Below, in pieces: positions 46,118 to 58,318 of a DNA stretch of 64,000 bases. Position numbers and translations under genes: made by a program. Origin of the DNA: Myrica gale (taxonomy: Eukaryota; Streptophyta; Magnoliopsida; Fagales; Myricaceae); the NCBI GenBank assembly GCA_963930655.1, contig OZ005606.1, positions 19,260,001 through 19,324,000 of the forward strand, written 5' to 3'. The notes beneath the pieces are model-generated. The model was not told where the DNA came from, did not search any database, and worked only from the letters and a program-made list of their open reading frames with translations. Numbering within the stretch: position 1 is the first letter of the stretch; each line of letters begins with the position of its first letter.

Positions 46118-47631
46118 TGTTAGCCCAAGGTTGTTTTATAAATAATCTACTTTTGATTTTGATGATAACAAACTTTTCCAACTAGTTTGAGACCTTTAGA
46201 TTCTACATTTACAAATCTTTTTCAGAAAATGATATCAAGAGTTCTCTAAGCTTAAATTGGCCTTAGATATAATTGAACACCACTACACAAGCTTATTGGA
46301 CAATCTTTACTTTGTAGGTGTTTTAGGAATGTTTGTTGGTGCCAAGGGAAGCCATTTTTCAGCCTAAGTGTTGAGGGTGTCGACACATGCGACCATGGTG
46401 TCGACACATTGGTCATACACCAGAAGGCGTGTCCCAGGCCAAGATGATGGTGTCGACACATTGCACACTCACCAGAAAGCAAGCTTCCAGGCCAAATTGA
46501 AGGTGTCGACACACAGACTAAAGGTGTCGACACATTGCACTATCAACAGAAGGCAAGGTTTACAGGCCAAAGCTGATGGTGTCGACATATATGCAATTAG
46601 TGTCGACACATTGCACATGCACCCGAAGGCATGTTTCCAAGGCTTTTTGAAGGGTCAACACTTTGAAGAGAAGTGTCGACACATTGGACATAAGTGTCGA
46701 CACATTGGTCATACACCCGAGAGTGAGTTTCCAGACAAAACTCCTAGGTGTCGACACATACAGTGAAGGTGTCGACACATGCTTCGATTTCTCAGATCCT
46801 GGAGCGACGTCACTCACTTAAAAATGTCTCCAAAGAACCCAAATGACCTCCAACGGCTCCAAATCTTTACCAGAAGACCCCTGATGCCCAAGAGACTATA
46901 AATAGAAGAAGTTTGAAAGAGAAAGGGAGAGCTTCACACGAAAATCATCTTTGCCCTAATTTCTTGAGAGAGAAAGCTCAAAAAAGAAGAAGAGAAGTTC
47001 TTACGACCTTGAAATCTCGTGATCCATCTTGTAAATCCTGAAGCCTTCCTTGAAGATCTCATTCTTTTGACACACCTCAGGTTCTTATACTTGTAGATTT
47101 GGCTTAGAGAGCCCTTTAGTTTCTTGAGCTACCCACTTGTACATCCGGCTTAGAGAGCCTTAAATCACTGTACCCAAATCTTGTAAACCTTCCTAGTGTT
47201 GTGTGAACACTATATCCTACTTGAGAGAAGTAGAAGAAATCCCTAGGGTTTGGGATTTGAGAAACGAGTTGAAGCGTGAGCTCGGAAAACGCTTTGTAAC
47301 GGTTCCTTAGCACCCCGGAAGCTAAGGTGTATTCACTTGGAGAATAGTGGAGGAAGCCCAAGGAAGTCAATAGCCTTGGGGGTGGACGTAGGCAAGAGAT
47401 TGGCCGAACCACCTAAAAATACTGGTGTCATCTCTCTAACCCTCCTCTTTTACTTTTGCAGATATTGCTTGATTGTTCTTGTTTATTCATTGTTGTTGTG
47501 ATCTTTGTTTGCATAGATCTAGTCTTTAGTATTCCTAGATATAGATCAGAATATTTCTGGGTTTGTTTGAAAAGGTCAAAAATTTTAGAAAACCCAATTC
47601 ACCCCCCATCTTGGGTTGTCTTTTAGACTCA
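46118..47631 (+). mobile_element. 3' LTR with TGTCGACACATT array
   Basis: 1514 bp, starting TGTTAGCCCAAGG right after the polypurine tract and ending TTTTAGACTCA. It shares its start, array and 3' half with the solo LTR at 21000-22284. The array (46378-46790) has about eleven motif copies. The next bases, CAAAA, would be one half of the target duplication; the other half was lost with the 5' LTR. Confidence 0.9.
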
Positions 47632-47741
47632 CAAAATGCATCAAACAAACCCTACAACCATAAAAACCAAAATAAGTTAACTACATCATTTAAAAAAGAC
47701 ATATGTAAGCTTTATCAAATCGAATAGAGAGATTATTGTAC

Positions 47742-49282
47742 CTTCTGACGGTCAGAAATAAAACTCCATTGTCGAGAATCGTGAATTTCAACATCATCCA
47801 ACAGCTCATCTAAGAACCACTTCCAAGATGCTCTACACTCATTCTCACAAAATGCATACGCGAGTGGATACATGTCTTCGTTGCCATCCTTACCTACTGC
47901 ATAGAATAGCTGACCCCCATATGGTCCCTTTAAATGGCAAGCATCCACTGATATTAGTGGTCTAACCCCCGCTAAGACCCCACCTTGCATGCCTCCAACC
48001 GAACATACATTCTTTTGAAGTACGACGGGTCTCTGTGAATCTTGACACAGCTGCCAGGATTCCATTTCATAACGGCAGTGACGTAATCTTTACAATACTT
48101 ATATTGCTCAGCATGGTCCTCGTTTACAATCTTTAGTGCAAACTTGAGTGCACGATAAGTTGTATGCTTTGAGATGCTCACTATCCAATCTCGTCTCACC
48201 TCTTCAATCAAAGCTGTGGTGGTCATGTTCGGAGTATCTCTGATTTTTTCCAAATACTGCCTTCCTACCCATTTGGCAGTCAGACTTTTGTTAGTGTAAT
48301 GGGTGCCACGACGGTGTTCGGTTGTGAAAGTTTTGATCTCAAATTCATCTCATTCGTTCTCCTTTGACACGTGTATCCTCCAACTACAATTGCTTCCTGT
48401 ACACTTTGTAGTAACCCTTTTCGTGTCATTCTTAATGAAGGCATGTGCGAACCCATTCTGAATGCTAAATGTTGTTAAGGCCCTCCTGAATAGCTTTAGA
48501 TCTCTGAATTTCATTCCTTTTACTAGCCTCAACCTCTTCCCGGCATCTAGATCTTCTTCATGAAATTCTCGGCGTGTACCCCTTACATTATTAACACCCT
48601 CCTCTTCCATCTCATCCATGCTAGGTAGATCATCGCTACCCTCATCACCCGACGATCTATTTTCCTCCGTCTGCCTGTGCAGTGAAGCAGCCGAGCCAAA
48701 CCAAGCCATGACATTTTCCCTATCCTTTGCAGCTTGGTCTTGGTTACCGACGTTGTTATATAACTCAGGTCTCTCTGGTTCACTGTCCTCAAACTCACTA
48801 AATATAAGAGGCGCCTGCTCATCCTCTCCAACAGCTTCAGGTTCTTCTCCAACAGCTTCACTTTCTTCTCCACCAATGTCCATATCATCCTCTCCAACAG
48901 CTTCAAGTCCTTCTCCCCCATTAACTTCCTCAGCCCCTCCATCATCATTTTCTTCATCGGTCACAAAAACCGGTTCACATATCGAATGGTCTATGTATAT
49001 GTGCAACTCTTTAGGATTCATACTCTTCAACATATCAATCAAATACCGTGCATCTGCATCTGTCTCCACATATGTAAACTCAGCAGCACCTCCATCGTAC
49101 AACCTTCATGCTAGTCTCGAAACATTCAAGTAACCCAAATGTTTCCTCGCATAATTTTTTATCACAATGGGTGACAAGTACTCTGGATCGTCCTCATTGC
49201 CATAATACTGAACCTCTCCCCCGATGTATCTACGTTCAACATGGCTAATATATCCCTGATGGTGTAAATAAACGAGCACCAT
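47742..49282 (-). pseudogene. MULE transposase, N-terminal two-thirds
   Basis: From the ATG at 49282 reading leftward: HHQGYISHVERRYIGGEVQY, an acidic Glu/Asp-rich stretch, the MuDR-type DNA-binding region (GMKFRDLKLFRRALTTFSIQ, CTGSNCSWRIHVSK), then ALKIVNEDHAEQYKYCKDY, and the start of the catalytic region, ISVDACHLKGPYGGQLFYAV with its first Asp. It stops at a donor after SDRQK (47742). It is broken by two in-frame TGA codons (near 49109 and 48347) and a frameshift near 47990-48000. The remaining catalytic residues and the SWIM finger were in the deleted centre. It would have bound the terminal repeats and catalysed transposition. Confidence 0.88.
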
Positions 49283-50155
49283 CCTCTGAATAAATAAAAA
49301 ATAACATGGAACAATAGATCAGCTATTTAAAAAGGGATTGACTACTAAAACTGCATAGAGACAACAATTATGTACTAATTACACGTAGGGCATATAATGC
49401 TTATTAACAATACAACATATGGAGTTGCAAGCAACCAAATTTTGGGTAAATTAGTAGTTTTGACTTCAACAGGTACTGCAAAAGAACAACAAAGAAACAC
49501 TCGGACTGACATTCACTACACCCAAGTCCACATTTTTTATCTTGAAAAACAAGCTAACTAACTCTGCTATAATACTAATAACAATAATACTAATAACCAT
49601 TCAAACATATATTATAACTAACACAACATAACCACTGAAAATGACTAAACATCTTGGGACCACAAAGGCCTACCAAGTATGCATGTCTTTATCTACCTAT
49701 TAAAGGAATCTCATTATGGGTCCACCAAAACACCCACTGGCCGACAAGAAATGAAGGTTCCCAAAACCACTGATTTACCTAACAAATTTTCTCAGAAATG
49801 AGGGTTCCCTAATCAAACCAAAGGACAACAAAGGACTACATATATGGAGAACAAATCAAACCAAAGGACATAAAGCAACTACCTTTCGCCAAGACTTCCT
49901 TCTCCCCTGCCGCAGCCCACAAAAACACCTCTATTCTCCAGATCTCGAAATAGAAAGAGGAGAAGTGGTCAGTAAGAAGATCAGAACGTTTTGTTTAGGG
50001 CTTCTGAAATAGAAAGAGGATAATCGACTGACAATGTAAAGTTTAGGGATATCGAAATTTGGCTAAGGAGAGGATGAGCATTCGGGGAAAGTTTCTAAGT
50101 GTTTATGAAGTCGGGTTTTTTTTTGTTTCCTAACTGTTGAAGACGGGAATTGCAG
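49283..50155 (-). other. MULE 5' untranslated/promoter side
   Basis: AT-rich non-coding sequence between the transposase start and the right terminal repeat, probably leader and intron of the transposase gene. No other feature seen. Confidence 0.45.
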
Positions 50156-50451
50156 TGGGCACGACGTCGTCTGAATAAATGAGTGGTTTTTTAACTGAAG
50201 GTGACGTGGCAGACAGCTGGCTGAAGACATGGCGTTGAGGTGTAAAGTGTACATGTGACGCTAAATGATTCATAATGAGGTGTATTTTAAAGCCACGTCA
50301 GCTTCGGGCGTTAAAGGATTTGACGGGGAATGGACGGAGGGGCTACTTTTTAAAAAAAAGTTGACCTTAGGGTCTTAATTGTTAAAATCGTTACCTCGGG
50401 GGCCCATTTGCAACTTCCGAATACCACAGGGGCCTCAGGTGCAATTAATCC
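50156..50451. repeat. Right terminal inverted repeat of the MULE
   Basis: 296 bp, the reverse complement of the left repeat with scattered substitutions and without the nested MITE. Its outer end GGTGCAATTAATCC is followed by the target duplication TAATTTAAA at 50452-50460. Confidence 0.92.
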
Positions 50452-50460
50452 TAATTTAAA

Positions 50461-52019
50461 TGATCCATATTTTTATTTTTCTTGATGATTTTGTTGGGTT
50501 TAACTTTAACATACATATTGTAAGCAAAAAATAGACTAAATTTTGTATAAAAGTATGGATGAAAGGATGGTTTGAGAACATAAAATAAAATGAGAATCTC
50601 TACATTAAAGTTTAAATTATGATGATTGCATAATTGTATTTTAAATTATCAAAGTCCATGGTATATTCTACCAATTTATCTAAAATCTAAAAGGGTACCA
50701 AGAATATTTATAATAACAAACAAAAAAAAAGAAAAAGTTATCCAAAGACTTATTTTCCAATTAATAAAACGGTGGATTAATTGGGAGCCAAAGAGAGGAA
50801 AAAAAAATTTGCAAAGAGCTTCCTACCAAAGGTAACTTGAGATTTTGCTGTGCTGTCAAGAGCGAGCGAATAGTAAATATTTTAGGAGCAAATACAGGAA
50901 TCCCTCTGTTTGGACACCCCCCTTTTCCCCACTTTTGAACGAAGCCAATCAAAAGTCAAAGACATCTTTGCTGTAAAGCCATTTCAGGTTATGGTACCCT
51001 ACTAAACTCTGTAAGTAAATTTTGCCTTCCCTTTTCCAACTTACACGATCTGCTAGAGAAATTTGAGGCCCATAAAAGCCAGAGTGTCTCCTTGTCAAAT
51101 CCCATAATTGAGATCTTTATTATGTTTTAAAAAATAACATCTTTTTTGGAAGCTAAATAATTATGAATTCCTTCCTAATTTAAGTAAATAAAATACAATG
51201 AAAATGGTTTCTTTCCACGCAATTGATGATTGCATGGCAGTGTCTCCATTAGTGCAATCATCGTTGGAGAGTCACAAATAACTTTTTCCTTAGTTTTAGG
51301 GCAAAAATTAGGGCTTTTGGTTATTACCAAGTTAAATATTTATTATTTAAATTAATTCCACTTTTTAGTTCTCATCCATATTTTGAGTATCATCATACGA
51401 AGTTAAATATTTATTATTTTTAAAAAATCATTTCTTTAATAATTGCACCACACAAAATTACTCAATGCGGAAAACTAATAAAATTATTTTTCTAATACCA
51501 CTGTTCTCAGAAAATAAGGAAAAATAGTACAGAGAGTCTCTAGAGGAAACGGCGGTACAAAAAAAAACAAATCGAAGGCTATGTTTGTTTAAGTTTTCAA
51601 AAACTTCTTTCACTTTTTCATCAATCCCAATAATTTTTTCATCAATTTTATTACTTTTCAATAATTTTAATAACTTTTTATAAATTTTAATTACTTTTAA
51701 CTAATTTTTTAAAAATTTAAGAAAATCTACATTATTTTAAAAAAATAAAAAAATAAAAACTATTTTAAAAACTAAACCAAACGTAGCAAAAGATTTGGTT
51801 GGCGGTAAAGTGGCTAATAAATCATCACACTGCAATTTTTCTACACTTTAGTAGGGGTTTTTTCGTTTGGCTTTACTAGAAAAGGGTCCCACGAGAAAAT
51901 CTCATGGCCCACCCTCACAATCATAAGGGGTTAAAAAACACACTAAATTTCACCGTCGATGAAATCCAATCCGAGGGTAGAAGTATCTTCACCTTCCCGC
52001 CGATAGTAGGCCACCTCTT
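50461..52019. other. AT-rich intergenic region with a possible MITE
   Basis: Mostly A/T-rich spacer. About 51590-51790 has inverted ends (GGCTATGTTTGTTTAAG against TGCTACGTTTGGTTTAG on the other strand), suggesting a PIF/Harbinger-type MITE with an unclear target duplication. No gene seen. Confidence 0.45.
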
Positions 52020-53033
52020 CTGTAGTATAAGTGTGTAGTGTGTACATAGCTGCTCCACGAATATCTTTGTTTCCATTTCGACTTCTAAAATTTCTTTTGT
52101 TTGGGTTTTAATTTTCTTTTTTAACAAAATCCCATATTCTTCTGTGGTTTCTCTCATTTCCGTCTTGCTCTTTCGCCACCCATTGAATTGTTCAGGAATT
52201 CTCTGTGCAAAGCAAACCCTGCAATTGTTGGAGTATTCTGTCCGGAATCTGAAACGGTAAGAAAGTTCAGCTTCTTTCTTTTTTTTTCAATTTTTGATTA
52301 TTTTTGGGCTCTCAAAGTTCTCACTTTTAGCTATTAGATTGGAGTGTTCTTGATCATAAACAAGAGCTCATTCACTTTTTATTAGTTCCTACTTTCTTTT
52401 ACAAAATTTCTTGTTTTTTACTCATTCACTGTGATTGAGTTTCTTTTGTACTTCTGCCTCGTTTGATTACTGTTTCTTTTCCAATTGCTATCAATCTGCA
52501 GTTGCCGAGAAAACAGAAAAAAGGGTTGCTTGAATTTAACATTTTTGCACTTCTTGTAGTTTAGGTGACTGTAAAAAGTACATCTCGATTCAACCAAGCC
52601 AAATTTTCGTAGTGGAATTGATTTTACTCCCCCCGTATGTATAATTTCATGGGCATTTCATAATTCCACCACTATACGTGGAATTTAAGTGTTAAAGTCC
52701 CATTATTTATTTTTGCTTCAGATTTCTAAAAGGAGTCTTATGAATTTGATTGGAGTTTTGAGAATTTGATGACGAGAAGGGGATGCAATTAATATTTTTT
52801 TTCTAAATCTTAAGAAATGGAAGTTTTTGTGTTTTGTAGTGGTTCTAGGTTTCTCAAAAGCGTTCTGCAATTTCTCATAGTTTTCTTGAGTTTGTTGATT
52901 GAGCCATACGCTTTATCAGTGAAGTTTGTTTTCTGAATTATGAAGTTTCTGTTGAGTATATAGTTTTTAAATTTTTCCAAGGGAACTTATTCAGCAGGTG
53001 GATTGTTTTTTCCAGGGAGGGTGCAAGTTTAAT
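52020..53033 (+). other. Probable PLATZ 5' UTR exon and leader intron
   Basis: A donor-like CTGAAACG|GTAAGA at 52258-52259 and an acceptor-like TTTTTTCCAG at 53015 would place a leader intron just before the PLATZ start codon at 53034. No coding signal in between. This is inference from splice-site appearance and spacing. Confidence 0.45.
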
Positions 53034-54661
53034 ATGAAGAAAAAGAGAACAGATTGGCTTAGTACCCTTTTGCATAGCAAATTCTTTGGTTCTTGCATTC
53101 AGCATCAAGAGCATCGCAAAAATGAAGAAAATGTATTCTGCCTCGACTGTAGTCTTGGAATTTGTAGGCATTGTACAACAGACCATGGCTTACATAGGCG
53201 GCTTCAGATATGCAAATATGTCTACCATGATGTTGTTCGCCTTCAAGAAATGCAGAAGCATCTTGACTGCTCAAAAATTCAGGTTTTTCTGTAATTTTAT
53301 CTATATGATGAGTTTTTTTTTTGTGTGCCGTAGTGACTTTAAAGATGAAACCGATTGAGTTCATTCAATGTTTTGAATCTACTTATTGATGCAATCATTG
53401 ATTTTTTTTTTGCGTAAATTGCTTTGTTGAAGTTTCTGGTTGTTTGTGGTCATGAATTTCGTTAATTGGTAAACATCAGTTGAGTAGCAGTGCCTTGGAT
53501 CTTAGCACAGATATGGGTTATTTTTAATGGTAGTTCCTCAATGGTGTTCCCTGTTTTAATTGCTGCAGTGATCATTCTTTGATTACCGGTATTTCCATTT
53601 GATATATTGCTAGTGAAGCTTAACAACGTTTTTTGTGTGTAACCTGACAGTAAAGTTTAACAACCTTTGATCTCGCCAGTGAGCTATAGCTCAGTAAAGT
53701 TTAACAACCTTTGATCAAGGGATCGAATCCCCTTTGCCCCCTTTCCTGCAGGCTTGGTCCTGCTTTACCTAGACAAAAAAAAACAACCTTTGATCTCATT
53801 TGTTTCATAAGTGCACTGATTATGTTTCTTCCCAATGATTGTTTAATCTGCTAGTGGAACAAATTTTATATTAATGCTTGTTTTTGTTATTAATGAGAAA
53901 TGTGTTCTTAATTTCTTTTCTTCCCCTGTTCTGAGCTTCTTCTCATCATCTATTGCTGATTTGGTGTACTCCATTGCATATTCCAAGTTATAGTTCTCTC
54001 ATCAATAGCTAATATAAACATATGGGTTCCAGCATGGAAGCTTCAATCAGTGATTATTTGTAGCACTTCATTTTTATTTGTTCTGCTTAGGAATGAGTAG
54101 ATTAACATCTACTTGAACTAATGATGAATTGATTTGGCAGACATATAAAATCAATGGTGAAAAAGCCGTGCATCTTAATCCTCGCCCTCAATCCAAGGAT
54201 ACAAAACCATCAACAAAATTGAAGTTTGGTGGTACTTGTGAAGCTTGTGGGAGATACCTGCAAGACCTTCCTAATCGCTTTTGTTCTATTGCATGCAAGG
54301 TAAAGATCATAATCCCCATCTCTTGAACTCCAAATCTAAGACTGACAGAATCCGTGATTTGCACTTTGCTTGGACCCTCAAAAAGTATTAGCCACACTCA
54401 TAATGTTCATATGTTCAGGTCTCCGCAGTTTCACTGAAGCCTACGGATCAAAGCCACAAGTTGAACCCCGTGCCAACTCCAGAAATTGATATGTCATCTA
54501 AGGGGAATGACTCTGAAGAAACAGACATGATTGAAATGGAATCTTCAATTTCAGTGGCTGATTCATCCGAGGAGATAAGACCTTGTATAAGTGCAGCTTT
54601 GAGACCAAGGAAGCTATTGCAGAAGAGGAAAGGCATCCCTTGTAGGGCTCCTTTCTGTTGA
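53034..54661 (+). CDS. PLATZ zinc-binding transcription factor
   Basis: Three exons (53034-53282, 54141-54299, 54419-54661) join at GT-AG in phase 0 and encode 216 residues. PLATZ proteins are plant-specific zinc-dependent DNA-binding proteins that favour A/T-rich sites and often repress transcription or regulate Pol III genes. The N-terminal Cys/His cluster is complete: C21 and H24, then C36, C39, C44 and C47 in the block FCLDCSLGICRHC, followed by RLQICKYVYHDVVRLQEMQK and LDCSKIQ. The second exon has TYKINGEKAVHLNPRPQSKD and CEACGRYLQDLPNRFCSIAC, and the protein ends with RKGIPCRAPFC, a family hallmark. Length is normal. The ATG at 53034 is the first in frame after the likely acceptor at 53015. 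Nuclear. It looks intact. Confidence 0.93.
53674..53781 (+). mobile_element. tRNA-derived SINE-like insertion in PLATZ intron 1
   Basis: Contains GAGCTATAGCTCAGT (box A-like) and GGATCGAATCCC (box B-like), a pyrimidine-rich body and a terminal A-run (53775-53783). AACAACCTTTGATCTC flanks it at 53658-53673 and 53782-53797, a 16-bp target duplication. Between the two boxes sits a 25-bp copy (53692-53716) of the 5' flank 53648-53672, so the insert is not a simple SINE. Confidence 0.72.
53798..54140 (+). other. PLATZ intron 1 remainder
   Basis: AT-rich intron ending with the acceptor TTTGGCAG before 54141. Nothing else recognised. Confidence 0.5.
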
Positions 54662-56357
54662 TGCGTAAGCGAAATTAAAATGCTCCATCCTTTTATTTGT
54701 TTCTCCTTTCATTCCTTGTATTTCTTTCTCTATTCTTCACTTCTACATTTTTGCCTTTCTTTCGGCACTTGAACAGAAATACATCTGCTATCATAATTCT
54801 ATAGAGTAATAAAAAGTACTGGAGTAAGATCTCTTCTTTCCCAACCAGACCCCTGTTTTCCCCTTGGGATTTAGTTGGGTTAGTTGGGAGGCCAAGCCCC
54901 ACATAGTCGTCGCTTGAAGAATATTTTGAGAAACTACAGCAGAGCAGAAAGATGTGAGAAATGGTTGAATTGTTATTAACCTGAGGCGTATGATTGATTT
55001 TTAATATCGTTTCCATTCTCCTAACGTTGACTTGAACATCCTCATCCCACGAAGATTAGCACTTAAATATGTTGTAGTGTTTAGTAAATGTATGCTGCTT
55101 CACGTTGCGTAGGAATGGGTGGTCGCCTTTCTTTTTCTTTCCTTTCTGTCTGGGGCTGCGTAGATGAGATCTTTGTCACGCTTTCTGTTGGATTGTGATG
55201 GACTCTCGTTTCGTCTGGTCTTTCGTAGCCGACTAATTGGGCCCCTGCCCCTCCCTAAATTATGGCAAAAATCTTTCGGTTCTCTGTTTTCGAGTGAACG
55301 TGGCAGACAGAGTGGGACGTTATAAACGCCAAAACGTTTTGAGTGAATGGGTTCAGCCGAAGTCAGCAGCCACGGTAGGCGCCAGGCGGCTGAATTATGC
55401 GCAAGCTGCTGCACATGGATGACCAAACTTTTCCTATTCGAAGCTCATGCTCGTCATCTGGAGCAGGTAATGTTTGAGAGTGACTCCTCCTCTCGATCTC
55501 CAGTATATGTAATCCAGAGTTAAGGGTACTGGACCCCCCGGGATCCTCCATTGTAGTCATTCGCGATATGGCGTCTTCTTGCTCATTGTAGAGCTTTTCC
55601 GAAATTTCACATCAAGCCAACTCCCTCTTCACATTGCTTGGCAAAGTGGGCTGCTCTATGAAATTTTTCTGAGATTGTTCCTCATATTTTACCTGCTATT
55701 TTGTCTCGTCAGAACTCTTGGTTTAGGACAGGCGCATACAGAGGGCCATATGGGTAAGGGGATAAAACTCTATAAAGGTGGTTCATCTGCAGCTCATTCA
55801 GGTGAAAGGTATTAAAAGGGATTAGCCCTTTTTCTTTCGAAGCAAAATTCTGGGCATAAGTAAGCATATGGTCTGCTGCAGATTGTTGTATGATGGAGAG
55901 AGGTTGTTGGGGGCCTTGTATTTGCAGTTCGCATAATATTGAAGCTAAGCATGGGAAGAAACAACAGTCCAGTGAAGTGGTTGGCTTTTGTTCTTACACG
56001 GCGTGAGTGGGGCTTTTGTTCCCTGGTACTTAATACAAGGACACGCCAAATATGGCTCAGTTCATCAACTGAAGTGGTGACAAATCCTGTTTGCAAGTTC
56101 CTCTCCCTATTCTAATTATAAAAAAAAACAGTGGGAGTTGCATTAATGGATCGTCCAATTGAAATGGCACATATCAACGTATATTGTTTCTAAACTTAGG
56201 TTACCAAAATCTAAACTCACTCGATTCATTTAACAACTATATATGGTAACAGCTGGCGTTTTTTAAAGCATTACTATTCTTCAGTGCGGGTTCGGTGATT
56301 CTTGCCATGTCGGATGAGCAAGATATGGGGACGAGGGGGGTATCAACGATAGTGAAT
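54662..56357. other. Region downstream of PLATZ
   Basis: 3' UTR and intergenic sequence with short open frames on both strands, none with a recognised motif or splice structure. Confidence 0.45.
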
Positions 56358-58015
56358 TGTTGAGCCGGAAGGATACACTGGAAGCTACAAACTACTAGTT
56401 AGTTCAACATTCAGTTTGTGTAACAGAATGTAACTGTGTTATTCTCTCAGTATATTAAGCAAATTGCGCTGTAAAAACAGAGTACATTGTTTCTAATGAA
56501 ATTTTCTTCTTTCTCCACATTCTCGATTCTTAATATGGTATCAGAGGTTACTTTCGTTTCTTGCTGACATTGCTACGTTTTCAATCCTTGAATCATGGCC
56601 GAAACATTGAATCCTCAAGCTCAACCGATGGTTACGAATTTGACCGTAATAGTAGCAGAATCCGATCCTTGGAGTCCTTAATATCTTTTTTCAGGTGATC
56701 ATCCTGGATTACTACTTGCTTCACAGCCCAAGAGCGTTTTTCATAGAGTGATGGGCCTTTGATTTTTCGTATTAAAAAATATATTGCTGATTTATGACAA
56801 GATCAATTGGACGTCACTAGTTATTTCACTCAATTGAAAATCTATTGGGAAGTTATTGAATTACCAGTAGTTGCCTGATAGTGCGTGTTCTGGAATTCGC
56901 TCCTTTGTTGGATATTATCAAAATAATTGCATTATGAAATTCCTAATGGGGCTTAATCCTCAATACACCATTGTTCGTGGACAAATTCTTATGATGGATC
57001 AATTGCCTAATGATGATGCCAAAAATCACTGAGAAGAATAACCGATCAAGGATCTGGATCTGCAAGCAAGTAGAGGAAAGGTGACACCGAAAAAGAGTGT
57101 GATGCCTAAGTTAGGAATAGATCTTTTAGAGGTTCAAAGGATTCTAATAGTCTACAAGAGATATAAAAAAAATAGTGGGGTTACCTTGTATTTAGAGGCT
57201 TGAGAGAAGGTATACTCCCGCTTGGAGTGTGATTGTTATTCCCGCTCATTATTTGACTAATGGGATGACATTTCCTGGGTTAGCTTGATCTGGTCATTTA
57301 CCCACAAGTGGGCCTTATTTCCTATTTGGGCCGAGTACAATATGCGACTATCAATATTCTCTCTCCCTCCGGGGGGCAAAAGGGAGGCCAACGACACTAG
57401 GCTCCAGCGTGTTGTTCAGCCTATCGCACGACATGAACGGTCTATGGGTATTTAAACCCTATAGGAAAGAAAGTAGGAGAGGGAAACGAACACAACACTC
57501 TTCTTCATTGTTCGGCCCAGTAATAGATAGGGCACATAGGGATTTAAAGTTTCGAATAAGTTCAGAGAAAGGGGCGTACCTGTGGTGTATAGCTTCAACC
57601 GATCAAATTCCAACTTGGAGTTTGTAGTGCGCTTCATCCGACCAAGTTCCAAATTTGATTTTGTAGAGCTTCACCGAGTCATTTTCTTGGTGACCAAATT
57701 CCAACTTGGGTTTTATGGACATTCCACCAAGTGATTTCCTTGGCGACCAAGTTCCAGGGGTTTTGCGGAGATTCACCAAGTGATTTGCTTGGCCATCAGG
57801 TTCTAACCTGAAGTTTCGTAGAAGCACACCAAGCCTTTATCCCCGAGTACTCTCTTGAATTTTGGTGCTTTGTGGAGATCAACCAGGTGTCTTAATTATC
57901 AGATAAGATAAAGCTAAAAGGTCGTCATATTAGATAAGATAAAACAAGATTATATGTTGAGATAAAACAAAATTATCAAATTAGATAAAGAGATATTATC
58001 AATATGATATATTTA

Positions 58016-58198
58016 GGGGTTGTTTGTTTACCAGAAGTTTGGGGAATATTCCCAAATTTTTAGGAATCTTTTGAATGTTGAAGTTTATTGGGGTTTGTGA
58101 AAAGTTTGAAATGTATGTGTAGAAGTTAGAAATTTTGAAGTATGTTTGTTTAGTTGGAATTTTTGGGACCCCAAATTTTTGGGCAAACAAACATGCCC
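58016..58198. mobile_element. PIF/Harbinger-type MITE inside the TR-GAG element
   Basis: 183 bp with inverted ends GGGGTTGTTTGTTTACC and, on the minus strand, GGGCATGTTTGTTTGCCC, flanked by TTA on both sides (58013-58015 and 58199-58201). It is the innermost layer of a three-deep nest: MITE in TR-GAG in Copia. Confidence 0.82.
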
Positions 58199-58318
58199 TT
58201 AATCCGTGCATAACTTGCTCAGTTCCCATCAAGAGTTCTTCATGTCATCAAATGTGTGCTATGCATTTGAGCATAATTTATATTATGCTTATGGTCTGAG
58301 TTGGAACTCATTCCACTA

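Larger units (their letters stand above)
44230..47631 (+). mobile_element. LTR retrotransposon remnant: downstream ORF plus 3' LTR, inserted in the MULE transposase
   Basis: Contains the last ORF of the element (44237-45577), a non-coding stretch, a polypurine tract AAAGGGGGAGAT ending at 46117, and the complete 3' LTR (46118-47631). The 5' LTR, primer site, gag and pol are absent. The break point near 44230 joins it directly to the transposase C-terminal exon, so one deletion removed both the retrotransposon's 5' part and the centre of the transposase gene. The polypurine tract/LTR-start pairing resembles SIRE/Maximus-type Copia elements (inference). Confidence 0.88.
41836..50451. mobile_element. 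Mutator-like element (MULE), 8.6 kb, two-gene type with nested insertions
   Basis: Both ends are present: the left begins GGCTTAATTGCACCTGA and the right, on the minus strand, GGATTAATTGCACCTGA. The element is flanked by the perfect 9-bp duplication TAATTTAAA (41827-41835 and 50452-50460), the size expected for Mutator. Contents: left terminal repeat with a nested MITE, a GRF-zinc-finger gene on + (42486-43484), the C-terminal end of a transposase on - (43987-44230), an LTR-retrotransposon remnant (44230-47631), and the N-terminal two-thirds of the transposase on - (47742-49282). Each gene starts just inside a terminal repeat and reads toward the centre, the layout of maize MuDR. Confidence 0.93.

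Noticed and set aside
48618..49133. Ser/Pro-rich plus-strand frame
   Set aside because: It is the antisense of the acidic region of the MULE transposase.
53680..53735. Possible tRNA gene (box A- and box B-like motifs)
   Set aside because: No acceptor stem or cloverleaf can be drawn, and the segment is flanked by a target duplication and an A-run, so it is SINE-like.
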